NCBI RefSeq assembly: GCF_001619985.1
Contig: NW_017264206.1
Location: forward strand, 124,001 to 188,000
DNA length: 64,000 nucleotides
Direction of reading: 5' to 3'
Origin: Xylona heveae TC161
Lineage: Eukaryota; Ascomycota; Xylonomycetes; Xylonales; Xylonaceae
The translations under genes and the position numbers were made by a program. How positions within the stretch are numbered: the first letter of the stretch is position 1; every line of letters begins with the position of its first letter. Under the pieces are notes generated by a model, which worked only from the letters and a program-made list of their open reading frames with translations, did not search any database and was not told where the DNA came from. Positions 45,368-58,400 of the stretch are shown here, in pieces.

Positions 45368-46237
45368 ATGACGCCTCGACGCGTGGAAAATCGTCGCCAC
45401 AAATCTCACAACTCCATCAACCCTTCCGATTATGAATCAGACTTCAACAATCTTTCAGACGTCCCCTCGGCGCCAGTCCCTAGCCGGACCAACGCCGAGC
45501 TCAATCTCTCGGTGATCCGTCGTCATAACCCTGATGTCATCAATATTCTCTCAATTGCTTCATATGCCGTTGTGTACTTGTTCTCCCCAACTGCACTGCA
45601 ATGGGAGAAGAGCGGGATCGAGGGTACGCTCTTCGTCTGTCAACTTGCATCGAGCAATATCGGAGCCGAGCGATATGCCGTGGTAGTGCTCAACCGCCGG
45701 GGGCTGGAAAACTTCTACACTGAGCTTCTTGAGGGCAGCGACGTCGAGATTACGGAGGAATATGTCATCTTGCGTGTCACGAACGAAGGAGGAGATCCTC
45801 ATGCTTACGGGCTATGGATATTCTCAGAACCACCGCCGTCCTCTACCGCGAATACGCGGGCTCTTAATGCGCAGATCATTCGGGATTGTGCTGTGCAGGC
45901 AGAAACAAGCAGAAAACTCGCAAAGGAGGTGTGGGAAAGTGAGAACCAGAAGCCGATTCAGCCGGAGCTGATTCACGAAAGTGCTCCAATGGGCCGCCAA
46001 TTTTCGTTACAGCAGCTTTTTGGCCAGCAGCGAGAACAGGATAGCGGATGGAGTGTCAAGGCGCATAGCCCAGTTTCTACGGGCGCACCGCAATTCATGT
46101 CAAATCCGGATACGGATTTCTTTCACAGTGCAAAACGACATGGTATGCCTCAGGCGCCGCCACCAGAGCAAGGAAAAGATGTCTTGGCAGAGCTGTTTCG
46201 CAAGGCCGGGGAAGGTTATCGGCAGAGCGTTCTGTAG
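45368..46237 (+). CDS. DCP1: DCP1, mRNA decapping activator
   Basis: Dcp1 partners Dcp2 to remove the mRNA 5' cap in cytoplasmic P-bodies. The single exon encodes 289 residues. The EVH1-type domain runs from about residue 40 to 165, with LNLSVIRRHNPDVINILSIA, YAVVYLFSP, WEKSGIEGTLFVCQL, RYAVVVLNRRGLENF, VEITEEYVILRV and AYGLWIFSEPP. The tail holds a short helix (ALNAQIIRDCAVQAETSRKL) and a disordered part ending DVLAELFRKAGEGYRQSVL. The DVLAELF block resembles the C-terminal motif of filamentous-fungal Dcp1 proteins; I infer partner binding. The start is the only ATG near the domain. Confidence 0.92.
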   Translation: MTPRRVENRRHKSHNSINPSDYESDFNNLSDVPSAPVPSRTNAELNLSVIRRHNPDVINILSIASYAVVYLFSPTALQWEKSGIEGTLFVCQLASSNIGAERYAVVVLNRRGLENFYTELLEGSDVEITEEYVILRVTNEGGDPHAYGLWIFSEPPPSSTANTRALNAQIIRDCAVQAETSRKLAKEVWESENQKPIQPELIHESAPMGRQFSLQQLFGQQREQDSGWSVKAHSPVSTGAPQFMSNPDTDFFHSAKRHGMPQAPPPEQGKDVLAELFRKAGEGYRQSVL

Positions 46238-46497
46238 AGCATCATGTGCCTTATGGCAAAGCAGTTGCATAGCTTGGCGTTGATTGGTCCCTCTAGTTGT
46301 CGCTGGATTTGATACCCGCGTTCCGGTCTGACCGGAACCTCCAAAACCTTAGCATACCTAGGTAGCTCCCGCATGGTAGTAGCTGCTCCATAGCTACTCC
46401 TTCTGCGTTGAGGACATATTGTCATCAAATCTCTATTCATTATTTCGTTACCGAATACAGACAAGACCAAATTGTGTGAATTATCATCAGTGAGCAT

Positions 46498-48081
46498 CTA
46501 TAAGTACAGCCACGAGCGAGATACCATCCATGGTGCCTCGATATTTTCTTCATCGGGCGGCAGGGCCGCCTTTTGTTCGTCTCGAATGATTGCCTCTATA
46601 AAAGCCTTGACTTTTTCCGCAACCAGAGAGCTGTGTCCTGTGTGTTCAAACCAGTTTCAGCGGCTTGAGTCTTACAATGATGGAGCAGGCTAGCGGTCGA
46701 GGCGGTAAGACTTACTTATAGGGAAACTATGCGGTATACCATCTTCATCGATCATCATCTTCGGCCATTGCCTATCCCCCCTGGCCGAATTCGCCGCTCG
46801 AGCAGCAATTAAATCATCCCGCGTATGGTCTGCGACCCAATGATCATTCTGGCCAAAATAGAAGACTAATCGAGCCGGATCTCTTTCGGCTCCTGGGACG
46901 GAAGCGCCCCATACGTCTGCATCCCATCTATCTTCAGTGATCTCATTCATTTCGTCCCTAGACATGTGTCTACAATGCGTATCAGCCTTCTCTCCTTGCT
47001 TGTGAATACGTTCCAGTGGTCTCGAGCTTTAATACAAAGAAAATGAACTTTCACAATGAAAAAGATGTAGAGGACGGAACGTACAGAGCTTCTCGAACGC
47101 CAGCCGGGCTACATAGGAACTCGAGAGTAGTCCGAGCCGCATCCTTGGGAAATCCGGTAGCGAGCTTCACAAAAATATACAAGATAGAGTGCGGGATGAG
47201 CCAACTCAGCAGCCGGACAAATAGATCCGCAAAAAGTGCAAAATATTGGAGTTGCAAAACCGACTTGATTGTGTTAGCTAGTCCAGATTTCACAGCCTCG
47301 TAAATTGAAGCAGGTCAAAAATGCTGAATATACAGCGCCTGGCTCATAAATAGTAAAAGGGATCACATACCCCGATCTTAACGCCGGACGGCGATTTGGC
47401 AATATGAGTTACTGTCGGAAATAGAAGAATGCCACCAACTATATCAATCCCAGCAGGCTGTGCGGCTTTGTGTCGACGAAGGATTTCTAGAAGAATATAT
47501 GATCCTACGGAATGACCAACAAGGATGACTTTGAGAGGCGATTTTGATGCTTCAGGCAAATTAGAAGGACTAGATTGAGTAGATGGCTTAGACGATGACG
47601 TAGTAACACTTTCTGGAGCCGAAGATGAAGCTGCAGATATGGATGTGCTCTTTTGTTCCTGGGCATATGCCATTAATCTGCTCTCGACAAGTTCGATCAC
47701 GCGCTTGAGGCTGTATGGTGGCTTGTCATGCTTCTGTGAATCTGATGTTTCTCTTCGACCCGGATTGGGCTGGCTTTGGCAGGGGAATGTTTCGAAGCCC
47801 GGAAGCGATGCACCAAAAACATGATGCCGGTTTTTCTTTGAGATATGAGCTTTAGATGAAGGAGAAGAAGGATCTGTGCTTCCAGAGAGTAGTTTGGATA
47901 ATTCTGCAAGGAAGCCGTGGTAATACTTGATCAGACCGGGATTACCCGTGATGAAGAAGATGTGATATGTATGATTGTCGTCCTTGCCTGAGGTAGCGAT
48001 CGGTGGTGGTTGATAGAAGAGCTCATTGGTGATCGTGGACATTGTTGTTGTTGGTGTTGATGTTGTTATTCTGGTGGCCAT
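46498..48081 (-). CDS. LDAH-like lipid-droplet-associated serine hydrolase
   Basis: This is an alpha/beta hydrolase of the DUF2305/LDAH family, found on lipid droplets and possibly acting on sterol esters or other neutral lipids. Four exons (47371-48081, 47085-47296, 46716-46969, 46498-46637) give 438 residues. The N-terminal part reads YHIFFITGNPGLIKYYHGFL, the family's opening oxyanion region. The nucleophile elbow is VILVGHSVGSYI (Ser of GHSVG). A Ser-rich insert of about 35 residues stands before it. FGQNDHWVADHTR supplies the probable catalytic Asp, and FPIRHSSLVAEKV, spanning the last splice, the His. A hydrophobic patch (ALFADLFVRLLSWLIPHSIL) in exon 2 may be the membrane or droplet hairpin. 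All three introns keep frame. Convergent with DCP1. Confidence 0.88.
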
Positions 48082-50006
48082 ATCCCGTGACCGGAATGTG
48101 TGCGGGATCCTTTACAGATGGATGCATCACGACGATGAACATGTGAAGCGATTTTTGCAGTGTAGCCTACTCTGCCACCAAAAAAAATTAGACCCCCCTT
48201 ATAATTCTTTTACGCTACTTTATCTTGAGAACTTCTATGTCTATTCAAATTTACATTACTATCCCTTGAAAGGATTTGTCCGTCATTTCTCACGGCGATT
48301 GACCGTTTAATATTGTGTGATACATCCTGTAATACGCTTGCTAGGGCATGACATGACGCCAAGTCGTCTCACACCTCGACCAAATATACCTTTCCACGCA
48401 AGTCAAACAATGCTCTCGATCTGACGCAAATAGTTTGAATACTAACTCCCATGAAGATGACCCGGATTGAATGATTTGTCTGAGAAGTTAGCGGGCCCCA
48501 GTGGCCTCGCGAAGTTCTACCCGTATCTCTTTGAGTGCGATGGAGATCGGATCAACTGTAACATCAGAGTTAGGGTTTACCTGTGAACTATGCGGCTCCG
48601 ATACAGAAAAAAGAAGGGATTGGCGAGCAGTCGGAGCGCATGCTAGCGAAAATCGTGCTCGTGGTATCAATTCGATTGGGGTGCTAGAGTCAAGGGAAAG
48701 TTGTCAAGGTGGGGCTGTCGGGGCTCTTTTCAGCATGCAGCTCAGATTTCATGGATGCCGACAAACCACACTACCTGGTGCCAGCGAGGGTGGAGGAGGA
48801 GCCAATGATTGATAAGGAGTTGCTGCGGGTCCTCAGGTTGGAGCCTTCTGCGAAGCCCACCGTCTGAACCCCCTTTGCCTAGCAGTGTCCGGCGGTCGGG
48901 CTAGTCGACAGCCTAAACCATGGTTCTCACTTTTTAATCATCCTTGGGCGACAGCGTGAACTCGTCAGGGTCCACATCTCGGGCCCTTCGGCCCCTGCCG
49001 TCTAGCTGGGGAGAAGAGCATCCAAAAATCAAGCATCCACGATTTGCCTAGCGAACCACAGTCGGGAATAGCGTGCGGCAGAATGGTCGTCTATGGAATT
49101 AATGCAACCACAAGAACAACAATGGTGGAGAGAAAGTGAAGCAGACAGAGAATCCTTGGTGCTATCAAGACAATCTGTGGTCAGAACATACCCCATAAAA
49201 GGAGAAAATACCGTATCAGGGACCAACTAATAATGTAATGAATATTCGTGAGAGTTTGGGCCATTCAACTTCTCTTGCCAGGGACCTAATTTCAGGAAAT
49301 TCTCACGACTGTAGGACATCCCTTAGATATAATACGCAAGACACTTTTTTTATTCTCTCGTTGGAAGTGCAAGACATTTGGTAATTGAATGGGATAGAGC
49401 GCATAAAAGGGGCAGTTTCTTAAGCGATTCAGTTAAAGTGGGCGGCTACGGCGGACTCAAGCGACCACCATTCTCCTCCACCAACCCACCACCCTCTTGT
49501 ATCCTCAGCTTCTCCCCGTTTCTGTCTGCAAAAGAAGGCCTCTGTTGTTTGTCATTCACCTCTCAGGTGACGCTTGACGACGTTCACCTGTTTGTGTGAG
49601 CGACGTGTCTGCCAGCGACAGAGGAAATTAACTCGGTGAACGGCCTCATTCACCACGTCCCCACTTGGTTTGGCCTCACCCCAGGAGTGAAGACCTTCGA
49701 CGATAGACGCGCAGTGGACAATACAAACCCCGCCCGCTCCCACTTTTTTCCTCTCCTGCTATCCACAGCTCATCACTTACCTCCGAACACGCCTTGTTCT
49801 CACAACAGCTTCACAAGGCCAAATCCCTTCAGGTTACTTTCCGAAGGTGAACAACGCAGTGAACCTTGCTTGTGCTTGTCTCCCACAAGCACGGCGCTCC
49901 AGGTGGCAGACTCCAAGATTGTCACACTTGTTGACAGACAATCGCTCTTGTGTTGAACAGAAATCTATTACCAATCCAAGCGGAGCTCACGTCTCTTCAT
50001 GAAAAA
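48082..50006. promoter_or_regulatory. divergent 1.9 kb region between LDAH and Cla4
   Basis: No gene is supported. Frames at 48501-48812, 49378-49599 and 49636-49956 lack family resemblance. The region holds the promoters of both divergent genes. The pyrimidine-rich stretches around 49450-49540 and 49735-49800 lie in the expected position for a Cla4 transcription start and leader. Confidence 0.45.
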
Positions 50007-52978
50007 ATGGCTTCGTCACAGTCAAAGTAAGTCATCTGTTTAGCTTGCCTGTGCGGCCAAGCAGAACATATCCTAGAGGCTCTCGTTGATGGTTTCTTCA
50101 CCACTGATCGAAGAAGACTGCCGATCGAAGTTGCACGACCGTCAGTAAGCTTGAGCAGATTGCTAATTGAGACGGCCATGCAGTATTTATTCTCCAGGGC
50201 AATTTATGAACCCAGGTCCTGCCCCTCGCCCTCCTGTCGATCGCCAACCTGCTCGCTTGAACTTTACTCCTTCTACTGCCAATGTGCGGGGCAACATGGC
50301 CAACTTGAACATTTCTTCCCCAGTGGCCCCGGCTTTGGGATATTCCTCTACCTTCCCCGTCGGTGGCTCGAGCACTTCTCTTCCGCTATCTAATACGCCA
50401 TCAAATAACAGCGGCTTCGGCGGTGTGGCTATCGTCAAAGAAGGCCTTGCCAAGGTCAAAGAAGATGGAATAAGGGGTTTTTATTGGTCCACGAGAAAAC
50501 TGATCCTCCGCGACAGCCAGCTGGATTTCCACAAAAATGAAACTTCTCCAAAGATTGCCTTTACCATCTCCCTCAGGGATGTGACAAGCGTCAATCGGAG
50601 CGAAACACTTAAGTTTGCATTCGAAATCAATCGCGTTGCAAATCCAGTAAACGGGACCCTCTCGCCAGTCGCGCTGCGTGACCTACCCCAGAAAACCGTC
50701 ACTTGCCAGGTCTCCTCGGACGATGAAACGTACGATTGGATCGATGAGATATACAATCGGTGCCCAAGTATCGGTGGAGTCAGCCAGCCGACCAACTTTT
50801 CTCACCGCATTCACGTTGGCTTTGACCCCAAGTCGGGAGCTTTCGTGGGGCTGCCTGATGAATGGGAACGGTTACTGACTGCTTCAGCTATTACCAAAGA
50901 GGACTACCTGAAAAGCCCGCAGGCTGTCATTGAGGTCTTGGAATTCTACTCCAACATCAATGAGCGTGCACAGCACCCAGAGGAGTATGCCTCTTTGACA
51001 CCAACCCCTCCAGTGCACGTTGGTAAGAACAAGCAGCTTGGGCATGGTGGTTCATCGCTCAATGTCGCTCCACCACGTCCGAGTCCCCAACCGGCTGGCA
51101 ACGGTCAACCCGTTCGTGCGCCGCTGATGAGGTCAGACACGGAGCCACTGGCACCTGGCCATCGCAGACCGTCAGCGCCGGGCCCGCTGCAACATGCTAC
51201 CTCGTTCAACGCAAACGACTATTCCGAAGAGGAGCGGCGTCGCATGATGGACGAAGAAGCGCGTCGAGTGAAAGAAATGCGAGAGAAGAAGGAGCAGCAA
51301 CAGCGCGAGGCAGAGCTAGCTCAGAGACGGCGCGCCGAAGATGAGGAGTACAATGCATCTCTTCCTCAAACGCGGCAGCCGGGCGCTAAGCAGGAATTGA
51401 TAATGATGGGTGGCGGAGGCGGCGGAGCAGGTTCCGCTTCTCCTGCTCGTTACAATCCCTCGAGGCCTGCGCCGGCTGCGCCAAAGAATTTGAATCCACA
51501 GCGACCGGCACCATCTGCACCGAACCCGGCTGGCACTGCGAATGCGGCAAACGCAAAGACGCCCCAGGGCCCGAAGAACTTGCCAACCGGCGCCGAAGCT
51601 AAAAAGTCTCCTTCTCCCGTTCGTGCTCCGGGAGATCATACGAGACAGCCCTCTCCTCGACCCTCAAAGCCGCAGACCAATGGCCAGACTCAGCCTTTTC
51701 CTCGACTTCCTGTCAATGTCAGCGGTAATTCCCAGCCAGCATCTCGTCTACCTACCCCGGTGCATGCTCCCAAGCCATTGAACGTGCCGCAAAAACAACC
51801 AGCAGGAGGAGCTTCACAACAATCTGCTGCTATTAAGCAAGCGGAGAGAGATCTTGAGAGAAAGGACCCTGCCCCACCGCGCGAGAAGGATGTTCGCATG
51901 TCAAGCATGACAGAGAATCAGGTCATGGACAAATTGCGGCAGGTGGTCTCGAAAGACAAGCCCTTGGACTCGTATTACAAGCAGAAAAAAATTGGTCAGG
52001 GTGCATCAGGATCTGTCTACGTTGCTCGTGTTCGTAGTGACGCGCCATCAAGAGCCGCACGTCAAGTCTTGAGGGATCATGCAGAGCATGGTCAGGCTGG
52101 ATCTCGACCTCAGGTGGCCATCAAGCAAATGGACTTGCGTCACCAGCCTAGAAAGGAGCTGATTGTGAATGAAATCATTGTCATGAAAGATAGCAAAAAC
52201 CCCAACATTGTCAACTTTATCGACGCGTTCCTTCAGGAGGAAGACAATGAACTGTGGGTTGTCATGGAGTACATGGAGGGTGGTTCGCTCACCGATGTTA
52301 TCGACCACAATCCTCTCATAACCGAGCAGCAAATTGCAACCATTTGCCACGAGGTAATTCCCTTATTTACATTAGGGTCTATTTATGTCAAATGCTAACT
52401 CTCCTTTTTCAGACCTGCAAAGGCTTGGAGCATCTACATTCGCAGCACATCATCCACCGTGACATCAAGAGTGACAACGTCCTCTTGGATGCCCGAGGAA
52501 ACGTTAAAATTAGTAAGCCTCCAAGTTACAGTTCTTTTTGTATTCCAAATGCTAATTCATTGCAGCCGACTTTGGTTTCTGCGCGAAGCTTACCGAGCAA
52601 AAGAGCAAGAGAGCTACGATGGTCGGCACGCCCTATTGGATGGCACCGGAGGTAGTCAAGCAAAAGGAATACGGTCCCAAGGTTGATATTTGGTCGCTCG
52701 GTATCATGGCCATTGAGATGATTGAGTCTGAGCCGCCATATCTCAACGAGGAGCCACTCAAAGCCTTGTTCCTTATCGCCACCAACGGTACTCCTCGACT
52801 CAAGAAACCCGACAAGCTCAGCAAAGAGCTCAAAGCATTCTTGTCCGTTTGTCTCTGTGTGGACGTGAAGAGCCGAGCTACTGCAACTGAGCTTCTCAAT
52901 CACTCCTTCTTGCTTAGTGGTTGCTCTCCCGCATCCCTCGCCGACTTGTTGCGCTTCCGGAAGCAGGCTGGGCATTGA
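50007..52978 (+). CDS. CLA4: Cla4, PH-CRIB p21-activated kinase
   Basis: Cla4-type PAKs act downstream of Cdc42/Rac in polarised growth and septation. Exons are 50007-50026, 50184-52353, 52413-52512 and 52566-52978 (introns 157, 59 and 53 nt), giving 900 residues. A PH domain spans about 95-195 ([20 protein letters not shown] onward). The CRIB motif follows at about 205 ([17 protein letters not shown]). After a Pro/Ala-rich linker with a charged helix near residue 360, the kinase domain begins at about 600. It has [32 protein letters not shown] (exon 3), DFGFCAKL (starting across the last splice) and [10 protein letters not shown]. The PH domain separates Cla4 from Ste20. About 30 extra residues lie between the glycine loop and VAIK. 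The tiny first exon (MASSQSN) is supported by GTAAGT and frame continuity. Confidence 0.94.
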
Positions 52979-54608
52979 GTTGGGGTCATGGCGCGCCCTG
53001 TGTCCTCCTGCCCGGACCCCGCATTTTCCCTTTCCAACCTTTAGCTTTTATGGCGGTGTAGGACAAAAGCATGGCGCGGCATCTTGTGCTTTGTGAATTT
53101 GATCAGTAACGATTTCGGTCTTTCAATCTTGACTTGGTTAGGAGTCTGGTGTCACGTCTTGCTTACACGAAAGTCCATTTCGACAGTCTCGAGGCAGGAA
53201 TGACAGTGGACGCATGGTACAGAAAAAATCGCTCAACCTCTACTTTCGAAACTTATTATCCCAAGCTTGCAGTATCCTACTAGGCAGCGAACGTTTGCCC
53301 ACCTTGAAGTCGAATGTCATAGTACATGGCTTCAAGCACGCTGTCTAATATTTTTGCTCTCAGCTGACGACCACGGAGCATTACAAGTGTCAATCATTCG
53401 GATGACATCGCTTTGACACATGCATTTAGACCAGTTCAAGTCCATATTTCACGCTCTATGCATCTCGATTTCTCTTTTCGATCTGGCCAGAATCTTTAAC
53501 ATATGCATGGATAGAATCGGTCGGCCCCCTTCAAGGTCATCAAAACATTTCGAAAAGCACATATTCATCATTTATTCAAGCACTTTACGACGGCAAAATG
53601 ACAATAACAGCATCCGTCAAGCATTTCTCAGGTTATCTTCGAGCGAGTCAATGCATCGGCTAGACTTTATCCGTTTCCGATAACAACTCCATCAAAGGAA
53701 GCAAGCATTTCAACTTTGTCTATCCTGTTGCACCTTCAAGAACATCAACGCAGAGCCTAAAGACGCCAAGCATCTACTGCACCACATTTGCGTGTTATCT
53801 ACTTCTCAAGCCCTTAAAATAGCTGATACATTTGATCTTTTATCATTCTTTCTTTCTACTATTGTCGTCTCTTCGTCCCCTTTTTATTGTTTCACCTTTA
53901 TTTTTAATCCTGACGACAGATTACGACACTTATCACGACCTGCTGTGGATTTTTATTTGTCTTCTCCTTTTCTAATTTTATTTCTTCACCTGCGTCGTCT
54001 TACCTTTTTATTGGGCATTTGCTCTTCCTCTTCATCTTTGTTCCGTTTCCCCTTCTACACTTTCCCCCTTCTCTTTTCTTTACAATACAAGTTTCACAAT
54101 TTCTTAATCCTCTTAAATAGTTTACTTCTCTCTACTTCTTATCTTCCTTTTTTCCTCTTTATTCCACTTTCCCACCTTCCATTTCCACTCCAAAGCTCTT
54201 CTCTAGTTACTTTTTCTACGGTTAGGTCACGGAATTAAGGAATCAAAATAACAATTTTCACGTCTAATCATTCTATTAAACTGAATCATTGACATATGCG
54301 TGACGCTTGTATCTTGTCTCTTCGAGTTTCCTCTACCTTAGCCTCACTAGGCCTTATCCAGTCTCATCACGTCTCATCGAAGTTCATCTAGTCTCGTTTT
54401 TAACATTAGCCATTTCTCTTCACTTAATTCACTTAAGATCATTTATTAAGTATTTGACATGGACTCGCCGCTCGGAGACTAGAAGATCACCTGCATCTAG
54501 CTTCAAAGCGTCTCCTTTTTTTTTCTTTCTCTTTTTCTTTTCTTTTCTTTTCCTTTTCTTTTTTTTTTTTTTTTTTTTTTGTTTCCTTTCCCCCCTCCCA
54601 CCCCCTTT

Positions 54609-54618
54609 NNNNNNNNNN
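54609..54618. other. assembly gap (10 N)
   Basis: Ten consecutive N characters lie inside a polypyrimidine stretch, between a C-rich run and a TCTCTC repeat. The true length and content are unknown. It marks a scaffold join or masked low-quality bases. Confidence 0.97.
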
Positions 54619-54948
54619 TTTCTCTCTCTCTCTCCTCTTTTATTTTCCTTTGTTTTCCTTTGTTTTCCTTTGTTTTTCTTTTTTTCTTTTTTTCTTTTTT
54701 TCCCTCGGTTTTTTTTAATTCTGTGAATGACTCTAGATCATAAAACTCCAAAGGTAGACCTCGGAGTTCCATCTTACCAGTGCACATCTAGATGATGACT
54801 GGAGACAGAGCCTTATGTATGATGCTGTGTGAAAGTAGTCATGATTCCAGCATGGCATTTGCTGTTTTATGGGTTTGCTGGGGGATCAGACAGAATCTTC
54901 CCGGGGCGTTGGAGGGAGAGGAGTCGGAGGGGTCGATATGGATACCAG

Positions 54949-54967
54949 ACACAGACACAGACACAAA
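54949..54967. repeat. (CAGACA)n short tandem repeat
   Basis: About three copies of ACAGAC/CAGACA run into ACACAAATACAA. It is a small microsatellite in the convergent spacer. Confidence 0.75.
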
Positions 54968-55160
54968 TACAATTCAGACGAAATTTGCACCACGAGAGAC
55001 CACACGAGAGGAGAAAGGAAAAGATGGAAGTCATGATTAAATTATCGAAATAATCTAGCTCTGTCTGATAATCGACAAGCAGAAGTTGCGAAGTGTTCCG
55101 AAAACATGATAACATGGGTGACCATGAATGAGAGTCATAATGTCATGAGATTGAGAAATG

Positions 55161-55199
55161 CGCTGAGAAAAGGCGCTGAGAAAAGGCGCTGAGAAAAGG
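55161..55199. repeat. 13-base unit in three tandem copies
   Basis: CGCTGAGAAAAGG is repeated three times without a mismatch, ending at CACGCTG. It lies about 210 bases downstream of the SNF2 gene's stop codon, probably in or just beyond its 3' untranslated region. Confidence 0.9.
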
Positions 55200-55409
55200 C
55201 ACGCTGCTTTGATATCTACGATCATGGAAAGTAACAGAGATGGATGGACCATGTCCATTAGGATATGAGAGAAGAGCGAGAAAATGAGATGGATCGGAAA
55301 AAAAGAAGAAAAATTGTCGTAAGCCGTGCTAGAATTGCTCACAGACGAGGGAGGAAACATTGACTTCAAAGAGAAAAAGAAAATAACCAGAGGGGAGACA
55401 ACCGCTAGA

Positions 55410-58400
55410 CTAAGGACCGGTTGAACGAGAAGGAGAACTCGCGCGGTCAGGAGAGCGAGACGAATTGTCTCCACCTTCTCCATTGCCTTCGAGCATGCGC
55501 GTATTTGCGCCGAGAATGGGATACAAGATGTTATTCCCACTGGGATTGCCATTGGTATTATTATTGCCGTTGGTAGTCGTAGGAGTGGAAGCAGCATCAG
55601 GACCAGAACCAACACCCGCTCCAGATGAGCTACCTGTGCCCGGTGACTGAAATGAGGGCGGCGTATTCAGCGCAGACGATGGCTGTGAAGAAGGAAAAGG
55701 GATATGAGCCGGCGGGGCCGTACTAGGCGGAGGAGCAAACGCAGAAGGTGCGGCAAAAGGCTGAGAAGAAGGAAATGCGGGAGGGAAAAAACCGCCAAAT
55801 CGTTCCTTGACACGATCGAGAAATGGCAGAGCAGAGTACAATCCACTTCTCAAATCGGGAGTGGGTTGAGGAGGAGCGCGTGCAGCTAATTCAGCCCTTT
55901 GACGCGCCAGCAACATCCGCTGGTACCCTTCGGGATCAGTCCGTCTTAGTTGCTCGTCTTTGGTGATTTGATCAACTTCCTTTTCTTCTTCTGCCGTGAG
56001 CTGCTCGGCATCTTCTCGATGGAAGGTTTCGTCGAGCTCAATGGAGCGAATAGCTCGCTGCCTATGACGAGATGTCAGTCGCTGGGGGGATTTACATTGC
56101 GACCAGACAAAGCAACTTACAACATTGGATCTTCGGAAGCTAATATCTTATCGAGCACCTTGGGATCCTTTCCCTTGAATTCGGAGAGATCCTTCTTCTC
56201 GACTTCAAAAGGTTCAAAGAGATAATCCCGGGCCTTCTTGACGGCTTGTCGCATCGGATTTTTCCGATCCACAACTCTCGATGCAAGCTGAAGCTTGAAG
56301 ACAGCCTTGTTGTGCACAACGTCCTCATATGTTCCGCCCATAATGAGTCGGTAGACAAATACTGGTTTAGTTTGGCCCATCCGATAAGCGCGGCCAACTG
56401 CTTGCTCCTCATGCTGTGGATTGAATGAGAAGTCCACGAGAATGACCCGATTAGCCCCAAAGAGGTTCAAACCTATCCCTCCTGCCAAAGTTGAGATGAG
56501 ATAAATGTCATATGAGCCTTGATTCGAGTTGAAGGTTTTAGTTGCAGCCTGCCGTGCAGCCATTGTTGTGCTGCCGTCCAAGCGGCAGTATTTTCTTCCC
56601 TCGCTGCTCAACATCAGCTCGAGATAATTCAAAGTCGGAATATTCTGCGAAAAAACAAGGACTTTATCCGACGCTGCCTTTGACAAATCAATTATCTTGT
56701 TGATGAGACACATCTTGTAAGAATGTATGGTCTCGGCGAGTGGAGGGTCTGCGTTGGCCAGGAGTTGCATTTCTCTATCAATGCAGGTGACAGGAATCCC
56801 TTGTTCCACGACAGTTGTGTCCTGCTCTAAATCTTCATCAACAATATCATCATCCTTGTCAGTAATCTCATCAATCCTATTGTTCGACTTTTTGCTTCCT
56901 GTCTTTGATATGAGCTTATCGCGAAAAGATTTTGGATGATTGCACAATACGGACAATGTCCGCAGCCATCCCCAAACACGAGTATCGGCAATTCTGTCGC
57001 TCTCATTTGATAGCAGCGATTGAACAAACAGCTTGTAAGCTTCAGTCTGAAGGTCGGTCAAGGAAATCTTCATGAGAAATTCTGTTTTTGGTGGTAAATC
57101 GCCTTCAAGGACATTTAGACCAGCGCGGTGCATTTTGGGTGCTAAGCTCCTCTCCAGTGCGCGGAGCCGTTTCAGGCTCAATCTCTGCTCTGGACGAGTA
57201 CTGTCAGAATAAAGTCCATCTCTGATTGGCTCCACATAATTTGCCCGAAACTCCACTTCATTTCCAAGGTATCCTGGCGCAATCCAGTCAATCATTGCAA
57301 AATATTCCTCCAGGCTGTTTGCAAGTGGAGAGCCTGTCAGTGCAATACGACTTTTCGATTTGAACCCAGTAGCGGCTTTGGAGATGGCCGCCTTGGGATT
57401 TTTCAGCCGATGGGCTTCATCTGCAACGATAATGTTCGGCCCTTCTAGCAAATGCTCCATGACTGTGCGATGCTGGTCTTCGCTCAGTGGCCTTTCCAAA
57501 CCTTTTCTTGCTTTGTTATGAACAAAGATCCGAAACATTTCGTAACTCATCAAAAGCACGCCCTTATTGCGGTACCATTTCGAAATCTCCTTGATCCGAA
57601 GAGATGGTGATAGTTGCGTGTCAACTTTGTGGGGCGCGCCAAACATATCACGCAAAGATCTCGGTGTCCACATGAGTATTTCATCCCACCAGTTTTCAAT
57701 CAAACTTGGCGGACAAAGGATCAAAATCCGTGGATTCTTCAAGCTCTCGGGGATTTGGCGATAGATCCTGGGGTCCGAACTATGGGACGCCTCTGTGATG
57801 GAGAGAAGAAGCGTGATCACTTGCATCGTCTTGCCCAGTCCCATCGTATGGGCAAGAAGACAACCTTGAAGAGAGTTTTCATCCGTGACAATTTCTCGCC
57901 ACATGAATTGGATGCCTTCAATCTGATGTTTCTTGATGTAGCTGCCGACATGCTTATTGATGTAAACAAACGCTTGGCTGGCAAGCTTTCCAGGGTTTAC
58001 GGGGATTCGATCCGGGTTGTCAAGATACTTCACACCCAGCTCCTTGAGCTTCTTCTGCATCTGCATTTCTCGTCGTTTTTGTAGTTTAACACGATGCTGG
58101 TCCCTTTCACGAGCATCAATTGCTTGAGCGCTCTCCTTGACCTCTTTTTTCCTTTTCGTTCGCAAAACCTCCGGGGTATCCATAGAAGCATCGACCGCTT
58201 TACTCTTTGAAGCATCTGCGATTTTGTTATGTGGGGTATGTGGAATCTCCAATGGCGCAGACGAGCGACTTGCGCGCTGAGAGCTGGGTTTTCGGGGGAA
58301 ATGACCCGAATCGTCGTACATCTCCAAAACTCTTCGAAGAAATCGTCGAAAAGTAAAGAATAACTTGACGTTTGCCCGTCCAAGCCGGATGACGCTCACT

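Larger units (their letters stand above)
52979..55409. other. convergent spacer, strongly pyrimidine-rich, with assembly gap
   Basis: This 2.4 kb spacer lies between the 3' ends of Cla4 (plus) and the SNF2 gene (minus). From about 53800 to 54720 the plus strand is dominated by T and C, with long T runs around 54550-54580. Ten Ns stand at 54609-54618. Further on are a CAGACA repeat (about 54946-54967) and a 13-base tandem triplication (55161-55199). Frames here reflect composition only. No gene is seen. Confidence 0.65.

Noticed and set aside
54307-54787. Phe/Leu-rich and Lys/Glu-rich frames across the N gap
   Set aside because: Pure composition artefacts of the polypyrimidine tract.
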